A stretch of DNA of 62,885 bases from Biscogniauxia marginata (Eukaryota; Ascomycota; Sordariomycetes; Xylariales; Xylariaceae): positions 1 through 62,885 of the forward strand of contig MU404213.1 of NCBI GenBank assembly GCA_022695795.1, in the 5' to 3' direction. The position numbers and the translations under genes are program-made. How positions within the stretch are numbered: the first letter of the stretch is position 1; each line of letters starts with the position of its first letter. A model generated the notes under the pieces. It had not been told where the DNA came from. It made no database searches and was given only the letters and a program-made list of their open reading frames with translations. Of this stretch, positions 1-12,480 are shown piece by piece.

Positions 1-783
1 TAAATAAATAAATAACTTATTTAATTGTTTTTCTTCTTTTTTAAAATTTTCGTTATAAGTAATTATAAAGTGTTTAAAAACATAATAACAAATAAAATTC
101 GATATTAAAAACCCTTTAACTTTTATAATTAACTTATAACTACATTTAAAATAATAAAATAATAAAATAATAAAATAATAAAATAAAATAAAAAACTTAT
201 ATTGTATAATAAAGTGTTATTTCTTTTAATTTATTAAAATTAATAAGTAATAAAGTTCAAGTAAATAACCTATTTTTAAATATATAAACCTTAGATTTAT
301 TATTTGGTTTTAATTTAAAATTAGGGTTATTTTCTTTTTCGAAAGCTTTATTATTTTTAATTCTAAGTTAATACTATTAAAATTACTCGATTAAGTAATT
401 TTAATAGTAAATTTAGAAATAATAAACTTATTATCGAAAATATTAAATGAAGTTATTATAAGTTATTTAAAATAATACCATAAAATTTTTTAATAAAGTT
501 ATATAATGTTAAATAATGTTATAATAAAAATTGAAATAAATAAAGGAAATTAATTAACTTTTATAATAATTAAAATTTTAAAAATCAAAATCAAAATCAA
601 AAGTATTAAAAGGATTTAAAAATAAAGTTAACATTTTTATAAAAAAGAAATAAATTCCCTTATAAAATTTTTTTTAAACAAGTCATTCGTTAACCTTTAC
701 GGATATACTGTTTTTAAGTTTATTATTTAAATAATTAAATTATTATAATCATTAAAGTTATTATTATTATATTTTATAATGTA

Positions 784-1203
784 ACGTGTCTCATAAGCGA
801 GTGGGCCACTTGATTTCCCACACAAAATCGACTTTTTCAAAAACTTACAACTTTGCGCGTAAAAATCGTAAAAATCTCGGACCTTTTTTTAAATTATATA
901 ATTATAAGGTTTAATTAAAAGTAAAATCGAAAAAAATAAAAGTGAGATATATAAAGAAATACGTAAAAAGGACCGTGCGTTTTATTTTGATTTTAGTTTT
1001 TACGCGTTTTCTTTTCGCGTCTTTTGAAATTATTTTTTTTCGATTTTACTTTTAATTAAACCTTATAATTATATAATTAAAAAAAAGGTCCGAGATTTTT
1101 ACGATTTTTATAAGTAAAGTTATGAATTTTCGAAAAAGTCGATTTTATATAGGAAACCATTTCGTTCGCGAGCTTGTTTCGTCCACTCCCTTGTGTGGTA
1201 CAT
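784..1203. mobile_element. Fold-back (MITE-like) element with TA flanks, copy 1
   Basis: The two halves are inverted copies of one another. The arm starting near 829 (AAATCGACTTTTTC...) recurs reverse-complemented up to about 1147, with the shared core AATCTCGGACC / GGTCCGAGATT. The ends read ACGTGTCTCATAAG... on the left and ...GGTACAT on the right, flanked by TA at 782-783 and 1204-1205. This fits a Tc1/mariner-type TA target duplication. No coding capacity is seen. Related copies lie at 50647-50989 and about 54618-54946. Confidence 0.6.
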
Positions 1204-1610
1204 TATGTTTTTTTTTTCAAATATTAAGATATATAAAGTATAATAATATTAAGTTCTTTATAACATTTTTTTTAATTTTATAAAATAATAATTCTCGTGA
1301 TTATTTAAAATTAATAAGTGTTTAAAGTTTTATATTTATTTTTTAATATAAAAATCAAAATGTTTTATAAATTTTATATTAAATACGTTTATTATTTAAT
1401 TATTATTTAATATTTTATTTTTACTTTTTAATAATAATAAATTATTATAATATTATAAAATTAAATAATTATTTTATATATTAATTTAAACCATTTTTAG
1501 TATATATTTAAGTTTTTATATAAAACTTTTTAATTAATTAATTATTTATTTAAATGTGTTTATAGTATTTTGTTTTATTATATAAAATTAAAAATTAAAA
1601 ATTTTTTATA

Positions 1611-3558
1611 ACGTACTATATAAGCGAGTAAACGAAACAAGCTCGCGAACGAAATTTTATAGTTATTACACTTTTAACCATTAAAAATCATTTACGTCGC
1701 ATCGAAATTAATTAATAATTATTATTATTCGAACCGTCTTATTTAGCTTTATACTTTAAAAATTAAATACTTTTTTATATTAAGTATTCGGTTTTTTAAA
1801 GCGTAATTTATATTATTTAATTTATTACATTTTCCGAGTTAAAACCTCTTAAAATTAAAATAAAAAATAAATAACAAATAAAATTAATTATAACTCTTCG
1901 AAATTTAAATTATTAAATATTTATTTATTTATTATATAAATATTATTAATTATATTTTTATTCGTTGTATTATTAAACATATTTTTATTCGTTATATAAA
2001 TACGCGTATTATAATTAAATTAATTATAATATTATTTTTTTAACTTATAAAGTTATCCCTTTTTTTATATTAAATAATTTTCTTATTTTTAATTTTACGT
2101 CGCTTATTAAAAATGTAATTTATTTCTCGAAAATAAGTAATTTTATTTTATAATAAAAACACTTTATATATTAATATTAAAATAATTTTTATAAGTTAAT
2201 TATAAGTATTTATAATATTTATAAAAAAACTTTTTTAATGTTTTTTCACTTTATTTATAATATAATTAAATTATAAAAATACCTCGTAAGTTATTATAAG
2301 TGTTTTAAAAAATTAAAACACTTAATTTATATCGAGGTTAAAAAAAGGTATATATATTTTTTATATAAAAGGTAATATAATAATAACCTTTTTTAAATTA
2401 AAAAGAATTAATTTAATTACGCGAAATTTAATTTATATATTTAAAATAGTTATTATAATAATGAAAACTTTTATAAAATAAATATAATAGCGATTTATTA
2501 AACTTTATAAATAATTATTATATATTTATTTTAAAATATTAAAACATACGAAGTTAAAAAGTTAAAACTTATATAATAAATAATTAAATATATAAAATAT
2601 AACGATATTTTTTTATAATAATAATTTTCGTAATTTATTTAAAATTAAAAAGCGCGTAATTTTTTTCCTTTTCTTTTTTATGTATTTATAAAAATACTTT
2701 ATAAAATTTATATTAAACTTATTTATAATTTAATTATTATTTAATATTATAATTTTACTTTTTAATAATAATAAGTTATTGCGATATTATAAAACGAGGT
2801 GTTTTTTTTAACTAAAATAATATATAATAATAAAAAATAATTAATAATATTTATAATTTAAATAATTATAATTTATTTTTAATTATTTTATTAAAATTAT
2901 TATAATCGTTTATATCGTTTTATATTTATTATTATTATATTAATTTTAATAATTATTTTAATTATAAAATTTAATTTATTAAAATTATATATATATATAC
3001 TTAAATATTATACTTCGTAATCGTATTATATTTTAATTTATATTATTTTTAATATATATCTAGATTTTTATAAAAAGCTTTTTAATAATTAATTCGTTTA
3101 TTTAAATACGTTTAAAAGGTTTTTTATCGCCGTATAAAATTAAAGGCTTAGTTTTATTTAACACGCCTCGCATTACGATCGCGTAATAAGATATTTATTA
3201 TCTTGATAACGTAATAAAAACGAGAAAAAATAATTAATTATTTAAATTAATAATACGTTAAACGATTATAACTTCTTTATAAAGTATACATTTTCGGAAA
3301 TTTAATATAATAATTAATCGCGTAAATATATTTTTATATTATTATTATAATATAATATTAAAAATATTATAAATTTTCGATAACTAATAAAAACTAATAT
3401 TTAAATAATATTTTTGGTTATTAAATTAAATTAAAATAATTCGAATAATAATAATAATAATTAATTAATTTTAATATACCGCAAATAATTTTTATTAATT
3501 AAAATTATAAAAACTAGTTTATTTATTTATATAACTTATTTATATATATATAATACGT
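1611..3558. mobile_element. RIP-decayed DNA transposon with long inverted repeats, copy 1
   Basis: The left end (ACGTACTATATAAGCGAG...) and the reverse complement of the right end (ACGTATTATATATATA...) align over more than 130 bp, including a shared TTAATTAATAATTATTATTA segment. TA flanks both ends (1609-1610 and 3559-3560). The length (1.95 kb) and ends match the copy at 54949-56958. I infer a Tc1/mariner-like DNA element. No reading frame survives, so the superfamily rests on the ends alone. Confidence 0.55.
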
Positions 3559-3690
3559 TATTAATAATTATTTATATTTATAATTATAAAAATTTATTAA
3601 TTATTTTAATATTTTAATATTATGAATATTAATTAAATATTTATAAATAAAAGCTTAATTAATAGTTTCTTTTAATAATTAGTGAGGCTT

Positions 3691-4883
3691 ATATAATATT
3701 AATTGTAATAATCTTTAAAGAAGTGTAGTTCAAAGTAGTGGAACACAGTGATACTAGCCAGGAATACAGTGAAAATAGGTGTTTCAGATACATTGCTAAT
3801 CATCGCTTGTTCAGATAGCGCCTTTTTGTCGAGTGACACGAGGAAAGAACATCAGCTTCTGAGATGCGAGATTCTAGACCTTAATATCCGGGATCATGGA
3901 ATAGAATCTAGACTTTTACTGAGTTTTGTTGCATGATAATGTAGAGAGACATAGTCAGGCCATCTTGAATTTTCGAGCACTGGTAGGGGTTTCCCGTTAG
4001 CTATAGTCCCACGCCAGCGAGATTTCGCGTTCCGACCGGGGGGGGGTGGGGGCCGGGGGGAAAGGGGGAAGGAAAAAAACAAAGAAATAAAGTTTAAAGA
4101 AAAAAATTTTTTTTTTCGAAGTCTGACGAATAAAACAAAATACGACCCCCCATTGTCTCCGACTTGCATTTACATATACACAGGTACACATATTGCTGAC
4201 GTATCTGCCGTTTACAATGGTAGACTGATGTAACTAAAGTGTACTCACTTCTTGGCTTGCGTCGTTCCTGAATTTACTTATGAATGCACGCCGATCCTGA
4301 AATCCCCCGAGACGGGAAAGGGGGAAAGATACCGAGTTCAGATCACGTCAACAAAATCATTCGACAATTCGACTTCGCTTCTGAATACCATCGGGTTCAA
4401 GCTGTGGGCTCTAGTTCTCCATCGGCATCTACCTTTGACGTCTTCTTTTTCTTTATTTTTCTAACCGATGTCCAACCACTCTGCGGCAAGGCGGCTGCAG
4501 TAACGGGGGCGGCTGTTCCATCTTCAATGCTCTAGCGCGTCTATATCACGGAAGCATTGAAACGTGTTATTACCTACCTTCTTGCCTTGCCTAAACGGTT
4601 CTACAGACCTAGCCATGCCCGTTGCGTTACATAACCGACTTTACTGCAAGCGTATTATCTATATCACTAAGGACAATAGCGAGCGTACTAAGTAGGATCA
4701 TCAGTGCCGGTGCCCTTTTCTGTCCAAGTAGCCATCCAACGGCTTCAGGGCCGTGGTCTGTGTGGTGCGTTCGGTCTGTCTGTGAACACACCAACTTGGT
4801 GGCCCTCATTGGGAACAGGACAGGACAGGACAGGACAGGACGGGTAGTATAGGACAAGCCCGACACGGAAGAGGTGCGGAAGC
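3691..4883. promoter_or_regulatory. Intergenic region upstream of the MIT-domain gene
   Basis: Normal-composition DNA with short poly-G/poly-A tracts (about 4038-4110) and a pentanucleotide repeat (AGGAC, about five units at 4813-4840) just before the start codon. I see no coding sequence with support. It presumably holds the promoter and 5' leader of the gene starting at 4884. Confidence 0.5.
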
Positions 4884-7800
4884 ATGATGCCGCCGCAACC
4901 GCAAGCTCTCGGCTATCCAAGTAAATCGCCATCTCCACCCCAATCACAAGCACCGCAATTGCATCGTTCGACTCCGCCCCAGTCGAGTTACTATATCTCG
5001 TCGCCGCCACCGTCGACATCGGCATTTTCTAGATTCCCGCCTGGGGAAGGTAGCGAGTCATACACGCAGCCATATAACCGTGCGCGAACGCCGTCGAGTG
5101 CCGAGTTCGATTCTACGTCGCAAGGACCGGTGGCTAACCGCCACCACTTCCACTATAACAATGGCGGCCGTCAGATAAGTGGAAGCAATGATTCAAAGAA
5201 CGGCTCAAAAGAAAATGCAAACGCAAATGCTTCTGGGATTGACGTTGGCATTGGCATGGGAATCGGATTTGGTGGTGTAGGTATCGAGGAAGACGATGGT
5301 GAAAGTCGAGATGGAGGAGATGCAATACCGATAAATATAGATGCAAATGACGCTGCTGCCACTACTACTACTACTAATGCTACTAGTAGTGATAGCTCTG
5401 GTCGCCGACTCGCCGGAATGCGCCCTAAAAACGAACCGAGCGAAAGTCAATTTCAGTTCCGGACCCAGCAGCAGCAGCAGCCGCATAAAAAAGGTAATAA
5501 TTACAGTCACAGGCTTTATAGCTCTAACCATAATCATCATAAGCACTGCATCTAATAAGGTAGAGAGGTACTTTTACCTTTATCTGCCTAGTCTACCCTA
5601 ACTAATCCATAATAATCCCGCTTCAACTACAGCCTCCAACTACCTACACAAACGACTTCTCTTTTGTTCTTCTCTTCGTTCCTCCCCCGGCTTCCCCTGT
5701 TCTACCTTGCGAACTACGACTACGAACTGCATAAACTAATAATACCTTGGCTTTGGCAGCGACAGCGAATTACCCCCACTCATATCGCAACCCGGCATCC
5801 CAGACTTCGAATTCCAGTTACAACTCCAATTACAATCCCACCCCGAACTCGAACTCGAACTCGAACTCGAACTCGAACTCGAACTCGAACTTGAACTCGA
5901 ACTTGAACTCGCACCCGAACCCGTCTTCGTTCGCCTACCGCCATCGCGCCGCCTCGTCCTCCGCCTCGTCTTCTGCCGCGCCGCCGAGGAAATCCTCCCT
6001 CCTGCCGCCGCCTTACGATACGAACAACAAGACCTTCACTCCCATCCCATCAACAGTCTCACCTACCGACACCACCACAGCGTCAAATGCCGAACGCACG
6101 GAGCCCTCTGCCACATTTTTCTTCGACCCTGTAACTAGTCCCCGACGCCATTCGCGGGCGAGTAGCATTGGTGCCGTCAGCGAGGGCTTTCGAAACCTCA
6201 ATCGATGGTCCTCCTCTACTGCCTCGAGTCGAACTTCCGCCTGGGATCATTTCAATCAGCAGCAACACCAACAGTATCAGCCCCAACATACCAGGCTGAA
6301 CAGCTTCTCGCGTCGCATGAGCGTGGACTCTGTCGGAATACTGACCGATCCTAACTTCGCCCAGTCCCCGCCGCAGCGTTCCTCCCCGCGCAAGCTGAGC
6401 AAGCGACGACCTTCTACCGGGACTAGCGTCTCGCCTAGGACCACGGTTGCTAGCCGGCGGTCTACACCTCCGCCGCCCAATTTGCCTCCGATCGTTTCCC
6501 TCCCTCCTCTCGATACCGACCCCGAGACAGTCACCTTCGGGGCCGAGTCTTCATCGCGCGTCATGAGCCGCGCCAGTCCTGCTACCACCACCCCCAATTC
6601 CATTTTTTCCAGCCAGCACGGAGGAGAGCCGCGGGATTACTTCTGGAATGATCTTGCCAACCCTGCCAATAGGACTGCATCGCCTGTCGCTACACGACCA
6701 AACCAGGGGCTCCTCCCAGCCGCGCCTCTCACACGTGATACCATGCTCGAGAAGAAGGGTCACGCGAGGAGCCGGTCAGCAGCCACTAAGAACAGCGCCG
6801 AATCGGCCAAAACTAAAGACCGTCCTAGCAAGCCTTCCCAGAAGGCCATGCTCTCCAAGGCTTTGTCCAAGGCAAATGCCGCCGTCCAGCTGGACAATGC
6901 GCAGAACTACGAGGCTGCTAGAGAGTCGTACTTAGAAGCCTGCGATCTCCTGCAACAAGTTCTGGCGAGAACAAACGGCGAGGACGATAGGAGGAAGTTG
7001 GAGGCAATTGTAAGTCACTCGCAGCGAGATCCCTCTCCACACGACTAATATTATTTATTGTCTATAGCGACAAACATATACGAGCCGGATAGAAGAGTTG
7101 GATGGCCTGGTACCGACGAATTCGCAAGACGACAAGGCACTTCCTGCGAAACCTGATAATGCAAACCAATACGAGGCTCAGATGGACCAAGCAAACGATG
7201 AAGCAAACTCACAGGCGGCGCACACCCTTACTAACCAACGATACAACACCAAGACGCCTACCGACTTATCGTCACGATACACGCCCTCTCCGAGTCTAGG
7301 TGCCGACCAGCGCCCGCTTCAGTCGTCCTTCTCGAAGTCTCCTATGCGCCGGAACTTTGAGGGTGCTGCGCTCAATATACCTCGTCCCGAGGAGGCCATT
7401 GTGCCTGCACCCTTGTCACCTCGGCGCCCGGCGTCTCCAACCAGACCGGCGAGCCCAGAGTTCATCGTGCGCCAGGACTTCTCCATTCCTCACGAACGGT
7501 TAGGTGCACCATCTGGCTGGAGGGGCCACCGCCGGGCTGCAAGCCATGAATCAGCATCGTGGTTGGATCCAATTGAAGAATCAGGAGGTTCGGCTGCGTC
7601 CTCGGTGCACTCGAGATCATCCTCGCTCGGCGTCAGACGAAAGCATCTTCGCCACATCAGCGGCGACACGGAAGCCGAGTTTGATGCCGCCTTGGATGCT
7701 GCCGTCGAGGCAGCATACGACGACGGTTTCGAACCCATGGACCCATCCGATATGGACGGCGATAGCAACGACGATTTTGACGTGCTAACCAATGCGAGAC

Positions 7801-9806
7801 GTAAGGTAGAAATGGCCAAGGAACGAGTACGACAGACGGAGCGAGAGGCAGCGATAGAGCTCGCCCGCGAGCGCGAACGTCATAGACAGATATCGCTCAG
7901 CCAAGAGCCACAGGCCTTTAATGGGGATTTCTTCGATGCTAACGACTCGGATGAAGAGGAGGAGCGTATGCTGGAGGAAATGACCAAGGGCTACGCGATG
8001 GAAGACTTCGCTTTCAACCAATCGACCAAGTCCCGATCGAATATTCCCAGGGCGTCTGATTCCAGCGGACTGACCAGCCGGACGTGGCATAGTTCGATAG
8101 GTTCAAGCCCACCGACTGGAATGACGGGACTGTCTACGGTAACCGAAATGGCGCCACCGCCCCCCATATCCAAGGAGTCACCTCCCCCGTTACCCCCTCC
8201 GCCGCAAGCGCTACCACAGCTACCGCAGGGTCGTCCTCCATCCGCGACTGGAGTGCGCAGCCGTCGCCTATCAGGTCAGAACGCAAAGCAGCTCAAGATC
8301 GAGACGTCCAAGATTGGCCAGCCGCCTAATATACCACTCCCACCGATCTCGACAACGGCCGTGCCGTCGAAGTCCTCCAGCAGCTTCATCGCCCAGCAGC
8401 GACAAGCGCTCTCGGCGACCTCAACACGTCCAGGGCCCTTCTCTATGCGCCCCCCCTCTTCGCCCGGTAGAGAGGCCAGCCCGTCTGATACAACAGCCCC
8501 CCAGAGCCCAATTAACGTGACACTCGGTCTGGAAGCCGACGATCATCGAACTAGCTCGCCAGTGTCCGTCCGACACCCTCTCCGCGAAAACTTCTCATCT
8601 TCTAGCCTGAAGGCGCTGAAGACGCGACAGGTCTCCGTGTCGCAGATGGATGATTCTGATATGTCCCCGAACACGCCCCTTGGCCACCAGCTCTCCAACT
8701 CGGTACTTCCCCGTCCACCTGCTGTGCCTGCACTGCCTACGCCCATCATGGGTGCTTTCCACGAAAAGATGGCGGGCGGCTTTGGCGGGTTGCATCTTTT
8801 CGATTCCGACTTCCACTCGCCAATAGCGCGGCCACCAAGCTTACTACACCATCAGCAGATCAACCCTGACATACCAATGCCCCTGGAACCTTGCCCTTCT
8901 GATGGCATGCTTAGGCCATTCTGGCTTATGCGCGCGCTCTATCAGACCCTAGCTCACCCACGTGGTGGGTACATAAGCAACCGGCTTTTTGTGCCTCGTG
9001 ACGCGTGGAAGGTTAAAGGCGTCAAGCTGCGAGCTGTGGAGGACAAGATTGGTCAATGCGATCTGCTCACCGCCGCGCTTCTCAAGCTCGCGAGGGTTGA
9101 CAGTAACGACGCAGATGCTGTCCTTGAGGAGATGCAGAGCTTCGAAAACATTCTTGAGTCTGTCCAGTTTGTTCTTTCAAGGAAACTAGGTGCCGAGGTT
9201 GGTACCCAAGGTATTACCAACTTTCGGGATGAGAAAGACGGCGAAGCTACACCTGCTGTTCCAAGAAGCTCCAGTGTCAGCAGTAAAGCCGGGGCGTTTA
9301 GTTGGCGCAGGCTGAAGAGCAAGGGATCGGCTGTCAATTTGTCCAGTGCATACGGCGGGAAGTCTAGTAGTAACGGAGGCAACGCTCCCACGATTCACGA
9401 GAAGGATACTCTCAGTCCAGGAGGCTCCATACCGAGTTTGCCGATGACGACCCATCCTAGTAGTAGGCCTGCTAGGAGGGATGTTGCATCAGCCAAGTTC
9501 GACGGGCCTTGGGCAAACTACATGGCTAGCCTGGCACGTTTGTTTGACGCTGCACAGACAGTCGGTATGTCATGATTTCCGTAGCTTGGATTTAGGGCCT
9601 GGACTAACATACGTACAGATCAAATCGCGCGCCAAGTCGAAGATCCCGGCCTACGTCACGCTGACAAGACTCAGGTCGGACTCGAGCTATGCACTAGGCA
9701 TGCGGCTGAATTCTTCGGTTTCTACATCTGCCGCTTTGTGCTGGCTGATCTGGCATTGTTGCTTGACAAGTTCGTGAAGAGGGGCAGTGAATGGGTTCTT
9801 AACTAA
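4884..9806 (+). CDS. Large MIT-domain protein
   Basis: Model: exons 4884-5493, 5760-7009, 7068-9564 and 9619-9806 (1514 aa). All phases join, and the introns are 266, 58 and 54 nt. The N-terminal 560 residues are low-complexity (Ser/Pro/Asn/Gln-rich, with an Asn-Ser run from a hexanucleotide repeat). An MIT-like three-helix segment lies at about 565-640 and spans the 7010-7067 intron. A long disordered middle with Pro-rich and acidic stretches follows. The end (about 1230-1514) looks like a folded helical domain starting near DGMLRPFWLMRALYQT. MIT domains bind ESCRT-III tails in vesicle sorting, so a trafficking role is inferred. The family is conserved in filamentous fungi, but I know no assigned function. 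The long first intron is the least certain part: an alternative start at 5747 would drop exon 1. Confidence 0.8.
5845..5912 (+). repeat. Hexanucleotide coding microsatellite (GAACTC)n
   Basis: About ten near-perfect GAACTC units inside the MIT-domain gene, encoding an alternating Asn-Ser (later Asn-Leu-Asn-Ser) tract. The unit length keeps the frame open in any expansion, and the shifted frame reads Arg-Thr. Confidence 0.85.
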
Positions 9807-10894
9807 ATGTGAACCGTGTGGAAATGCATATCCTTGACAAGTACCTAGGTAACTGACCTATTGAAGATCGTTCAAGATCGAGACAACTAGATATATCAGG
9901 CACTTGGTTTTTCACATGGCGATCCAGCAAGCATTTAGAGGTTCATTTTATTCCAAGTGGTTTGGGGAGTGGTTTCGACCAATGGCCAATTATTCGATCT
10001 TCCATGGTTAAAGCTTTCAAGGCCGGACAAGCTGTCATAGCAGATGATGCCCCTCAAGAAGATGACAGACAGCATCAACCAGGTCGAAGGATTTTTTTCT
10101 TATTAAAGCGTGGGGAATGTAGAAGGAGCGAGCCTTTTCTTTTCAAAGAACCTTGACAGGAGGAACAACCACTTAGACGATATGGGAGACGACCGAGCTA
10201 TCATTTCTAACTTTCGTTCACTTAATTATCTTCTCATTAGTTCCAGACGTAGACATACCAAGACGCTGGTGGGGATACCAATAGGAGATACCAATGGTCT
10301 GTTCGACTGTAAATTACTTGCCCGGCTTGTTATAGCCGCACGAAGGGAAAGCTCAGCTGGATATTATTTACTACAGAGCTTGCCTACTATACAGTAGATA
10401 TTGTACATACAGATAAACGAGTCCAAGTTCAAAAACTGGAATAGAACAAGATTTCATCGAACAAGTGAGCTGCAATTTGGCGGACATACAATCATCAGTG
10501 TACGCATAGTTCACTACGTTTTCTAAATGAGCTGGATGCTATGAATTTGTGAGGGATTCCCGTCTAAAAACCGAAAGATAGAAAATCCAAGGCAGAGGCT
10601 TACTCGAAACCGATGCACGCGAGCTAGTAGGTAAAGGCGTGCGAGCTCTTGGTGTGAAGAGTCATTTGCATCATCAACTAAAACTTCCCCTTACGAATAA
10701 CGAAGCTTACATTCGAAGTTGTGTTATTTCCTCTTGATTATTAAGAACCCATCAAAAGCCTTCCCTTAAATATATCAAGGAGGAAGACGTCAATAAGTTG
10801 GCAAATGCTCCTTCGTATTACCATTTTCATATTCCTCATCGCCTCCTCTTCCCGGCTTCCTCGCTCGCGCGTAGAAAGGCAACAACCCAGCCCG
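9807..10894. other. Convergent intergenic region
   Basis: Lies between two genes that end towards each other, so it should hold both 3' UTRs. Composition is ordinary. I see no coding sequence, RNA gene or repeat that I can support. Confidence 0.5.
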
Positions 10895-11692
10895 TTATGC
10901 AGAAGCGACCTCTAAGATAGTCTTGTAGAACTGCTTCGGGTCGTGCGCGAAGCGGCCCAGGAATAAGCCGTCGACGCCGTCCTTGAGCTTGGCAAAGAGG
11001 CCCGGCCCGGCGCTGCCGCCATACAGGAGGCGCGTCGTACCCTTGCGCCGGGTGACGCACGGCAGCTCCCGGATGCGCCGGGTGACGGCGACGACGTGGT
11101 CAGCGCCCGCGGGCTCGGCGGCGCCGATGGCCCAGACGGGCTCGTACGCGAGCACGACGTCGGCACCATCTGGCACGGCGGCCATGACAGCGGCGACCTG
11201 GGCGCCGCACTCGTCGACGGCAATGGAGGTCTCGCCGCGCGTGCGCTCCCCGACGCAGACGAGCGGCACGAGGCCGTTGCGCGCGGCCGCGGCGGCTTTA
11301 AGCGCCGCGTCCGTGTCCGTCTCCCCGAAGAGGCGTCGGCGCTCAGCGTGGCCCAGCTCGACGATGCGGCAGCCGACCTCGGCGAGGACGGCGGGGGAGA
11401 CCTCGCCCGTGAAGGCGCCCGTATCCTCGTGGTGGGCGTCCTGGGCACCAGTCAGGATCGGGACGGGGGAGGACTGGAGCTGCGCGATCACGGAGGTGAG
11501 AGTTACGTGATCGGGGATGATGAAGATGTCGACGTCGGATAACGTTGACGACGATGATGCTGATGACGAAGGCCCCGGGTGGGATTGGGAAAGCTCTCGG
11601 AGCAGATCGTCGACGTATTGTTTTGTCTTGGCGGCGGAGAAGTACATCTTCGTCGATACACCGACGATGCGGCGGCGCGGCGGCGCGGACAT
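10895..11692 (-). CDS. EYI1: Triosephosphate-isomerase-like L-erythrulose-1-phosphate isomerase
   Basis: A single-exon 265-aa TIM-barrel isomerase. Catalytic landmarks of the triosephosphate isomerase family are present: Lys15, His115 in ELGHAERR, Glu184 in the AYEPVWAIG loop, and the phosphate-binding GG at 225-226. The usual N-x-K-M-N near the start reads S-T-K-M-Y, so the substrate-loop Asn residues are replaced. That argues against a housekeeping TIM and for the TIM-like erythrulose-1-phosphate isomerases (Yarrowia EYI1, bacterial LerI/EryH). The inferred reaction is L-erythrulose 1-phosphate to D-erythrulose 4-phosphate in the cytosol. The next gene upstream on the same strand is RpiB-like, and an erythrulose-kinase-like gene follows it. 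Very GC-rich coding sequence compared with the flanks. Confidence 0.82.
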   Translation of the reverse strand: MSAPPRRRIVGVSTKMYFSAAKTKQYVDDLLRELSQSHPGPSSSASSSSTLSDVDIFIIPDHVTLTSVIAQLQSSPVPILTGAQDAHHEDTGAFTGEVSPAVLAEVGCRIVELGHAERRRLFGETDTDAALKAAAAARNGLVPLVCVGERTRGETSIAVDECGAQVAAVMAAVPDGADVVLAYEPVWAIGAAEPAGADHVVAVTRRIRELPCVTRRKGTTRLLYGGSAGPGLFAKLKDGVDGLFLGRFAHDPKQFYKTILEVASA

Positions 11693-12480
11693 GGTTGTCA
11701 GAGGCGGGGCGGTCGTGTGATAACGGTCGTAGAAGGTAGGTAGATGTAATGTATGTAATATGACTTGGAGTGCAATACTTGGAATTGCACTAGAACTTGG
11801 CTAAACCCAAACAGCGCCACCATTACTAGCATTAAAATGCTCTACTTCTGTGATGTGAAAGCTTAGTTGTGGGTGAGGACCCTGAGAATCCTAGCCTGTG
11901 CCTTTGCCCTTAAGTCGACAACGGCCCGCGTTTCCCGGCCCCGCGGAGGAGACACATCTATAGGCAATTATTGGCCGGGATGATGAGCACGAGGTAGGTT
12001 AGATAATGATGAGTTGTCGATCTCGGAAGTGGATATTATTGTGCTTGTTTTTCAGGTCCGGAACCCGCTCCCCCAGTTCTTTGTTCCCACACGCACCGAG
12101 TTGGCATCCCTTCGGACTCCATCGGCCGGGGAGGGGTTATCCTGGCTTGTCTGGCCTGGAGACGCCAGGAGGTCGGGTTCTTCTTACAAGGGATGGGAGG
12201 GGTCATCAGGCGTTCCACACCCCCCGTGTAATACTATGGGTTCAAACTAGCGATTACCCTGACTAGTAAACTGTCAGCTCACGATGCGGGCAAAGTCGAA
12301 TGGGAGACAATACAACCGCACTTGTAAAGTAGATACGGAACATAATTTCACATTAGAAGGCAGGTAGGGTTAGAGTTCCAATTTAGTGCTCTTAGTTCAC
12401 GATAGCACCCATTTTGGTTCATTTGTAATAGCGGAAAGGCTGTGTAAGTCAACGAGCGACGATTCTCTCTAGCAGAGTTA
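11693..12480. promoter_or_regulatory. Intergenic region between the two isomerase genes
   Basis: Both neighbours read leftwards, so this contains the promoter of the TIM-like gene and the 3' end of the RpiB-like gene. I find no supportable gene, RNA or repeat in it. Confidence 0.5.

Larger units (their letters stand above)
1..3690. repeat. RIP-like AT-rich repeat block
   Basis: Almost pure A/T sequence, saturated with stops in all frames and without any credible gene. It is built from decayed repeats: a fold-back element at 784-1203, a long-inverted-repeat element at 1611-3558, and extra fragments. The stretch around 1490-1600 resembles both 3040-3120 (same strand) and 55600-55680 (opposite strand). 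This pattern of repeats turned into AT isochores is what RIP produces in ascomycetes. The left boundary lies outside the window. Normal base composition returns at about 3690. Confidence 0.85.

Noticed and set aside
4622..5025. Open frames on both strands over the start of the MIT-domain gene
   Set aside because: They overlap the pentanucleotide repeat and the real exon 1; no conserved features.
10912..11542. Several long open frames overlapping the TIM-like gene on both strands
   Set aside because: Arg/Ser/Pro-rich shadow translations of a GC-rich gene; no conserved motif.
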